Source of the DNA: Jackrogersella multiformis | Lineage: Eukaryota > Ascomycota > Sordariomycetes > Xylariales > Hypoxylaceae | Length of the DNA stretch: 64,000 nucleotides | Reading direction: 5' to 3' | Assembly: GCA_902806575.1 (NCBI GenBank) | Contig: CADCXD010000011.1 | Span: 2,294,001-2,358,000, forward strand | Shown here: in pieces, positions 63,920 through 64,000 of the stretch | Layout of the letters: every line of letters starts with the position of its first letter | Position numbering within the stretch: the first letter of the stretch is position 1 | Made by a program: the position numbers and the translations under genes | Notes under the pieces: generated by a model | The model's database searches: none | What the model saw: the letters and a program-made list of their open reading frames with translations, nothing else | Told to the model about the DNA's origin: nothing

Positions 63920-64000
63920 ATTGAAGGGGACTACACTGATAGGATGGTAAAGATGAGGAATGATAAGCACTTCAAAATCCGGTATATCTTTACATAACGA

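Noticed and set aside
1..64000. CRISPR arrays, bacterial operons, insertion sequences
   Set aside because: All genes are split, eukaryotic and fungal; no regular spacer arrays or transposase genes were found.

Overview
The window is nuclear DNA of a filamentous ascomycete, most likely a Sordariomycete. The evidence is split genes with short introns (about 41-135 nt, GTRNGT donors, YAG acceptors), a white-collar-2 photoreceptor partner, a fungal-type RAD50, two-subunit type I fatty acid synthase genes, a highly reducing polyketide synthase (HR-PKS), and many short palindromic TACCTAGGTA-type repeats between genes. Placement in Xylariales is an inference from the kind of gene cluster, not something the sequence proves.

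Left part (about 1-18 kb) is ordinary chromosome: a Golgi-type UPF0658 membrane protein (-), a PP4 regulatory subunit 2/Psy4 homologue (+), RAD50 (-), wc-2 (+) and a small beta-flanking-like protein with a 15-nt micro-exon (-). The gaps hold microsatellites, a decayed tRNA-Leu-like relic and a 14-bp tandem repeat.

Middle part (about 19-48 kb) looks like a specialised-metabolism gene cluster: a class A FAD monooxygenase (+), a DHA1-type MFS transporter (-), a citrate-synthase-family enzyme (-) divergent from a CmcJ/NvfI/AsaB-like oxygenase (+), a small zinc-finger regulator (-), and a divergent pair of fatty acid synthase genes (beta -, alpha +). The alpha subunit has no C-terminal phosphopantetheinyl transferase domain, as in the dedicated FAS of sterigmatocystin/aflatoxin pathways. 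FAS plus citrate synthase is the hallmark of fungal alkylcitrate pathways: the FAS would make a short acyl chain, the citrate synthase would condense it with oxaloacetate, the oxygenase and perhaps the flavoprotein would tailor the product, and the MFS protein would export it. No 2-methylcitrate dehydratase or decarboxylase is in the window, so the final product is not predictable. A 9-bp word, AATCCCGCA, occurs at four places in the cluster, including both divergent promoters, and may be a regulator site.

Right part (about 48-64 kb) holds a Skp1 paralogue with a charged repeat insertion (-), a CCCH zinc-finger protein (-), a 13-exon HR-PKS (-; KS-AT-DH-MT-ER-KR-ACP), an HSL-family esterase (+) and an EthD-like small protein (-). 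The PKS carries a small deletion that shifts the reading frame inside the ER domain (near 54,078), so as read it is a broken gene unless the assembly is wrong there. Exon coordinates were worked out by hand from splice signals, reading phase and expected conserved motifs; family names come from recognition of motifs, without any database search.
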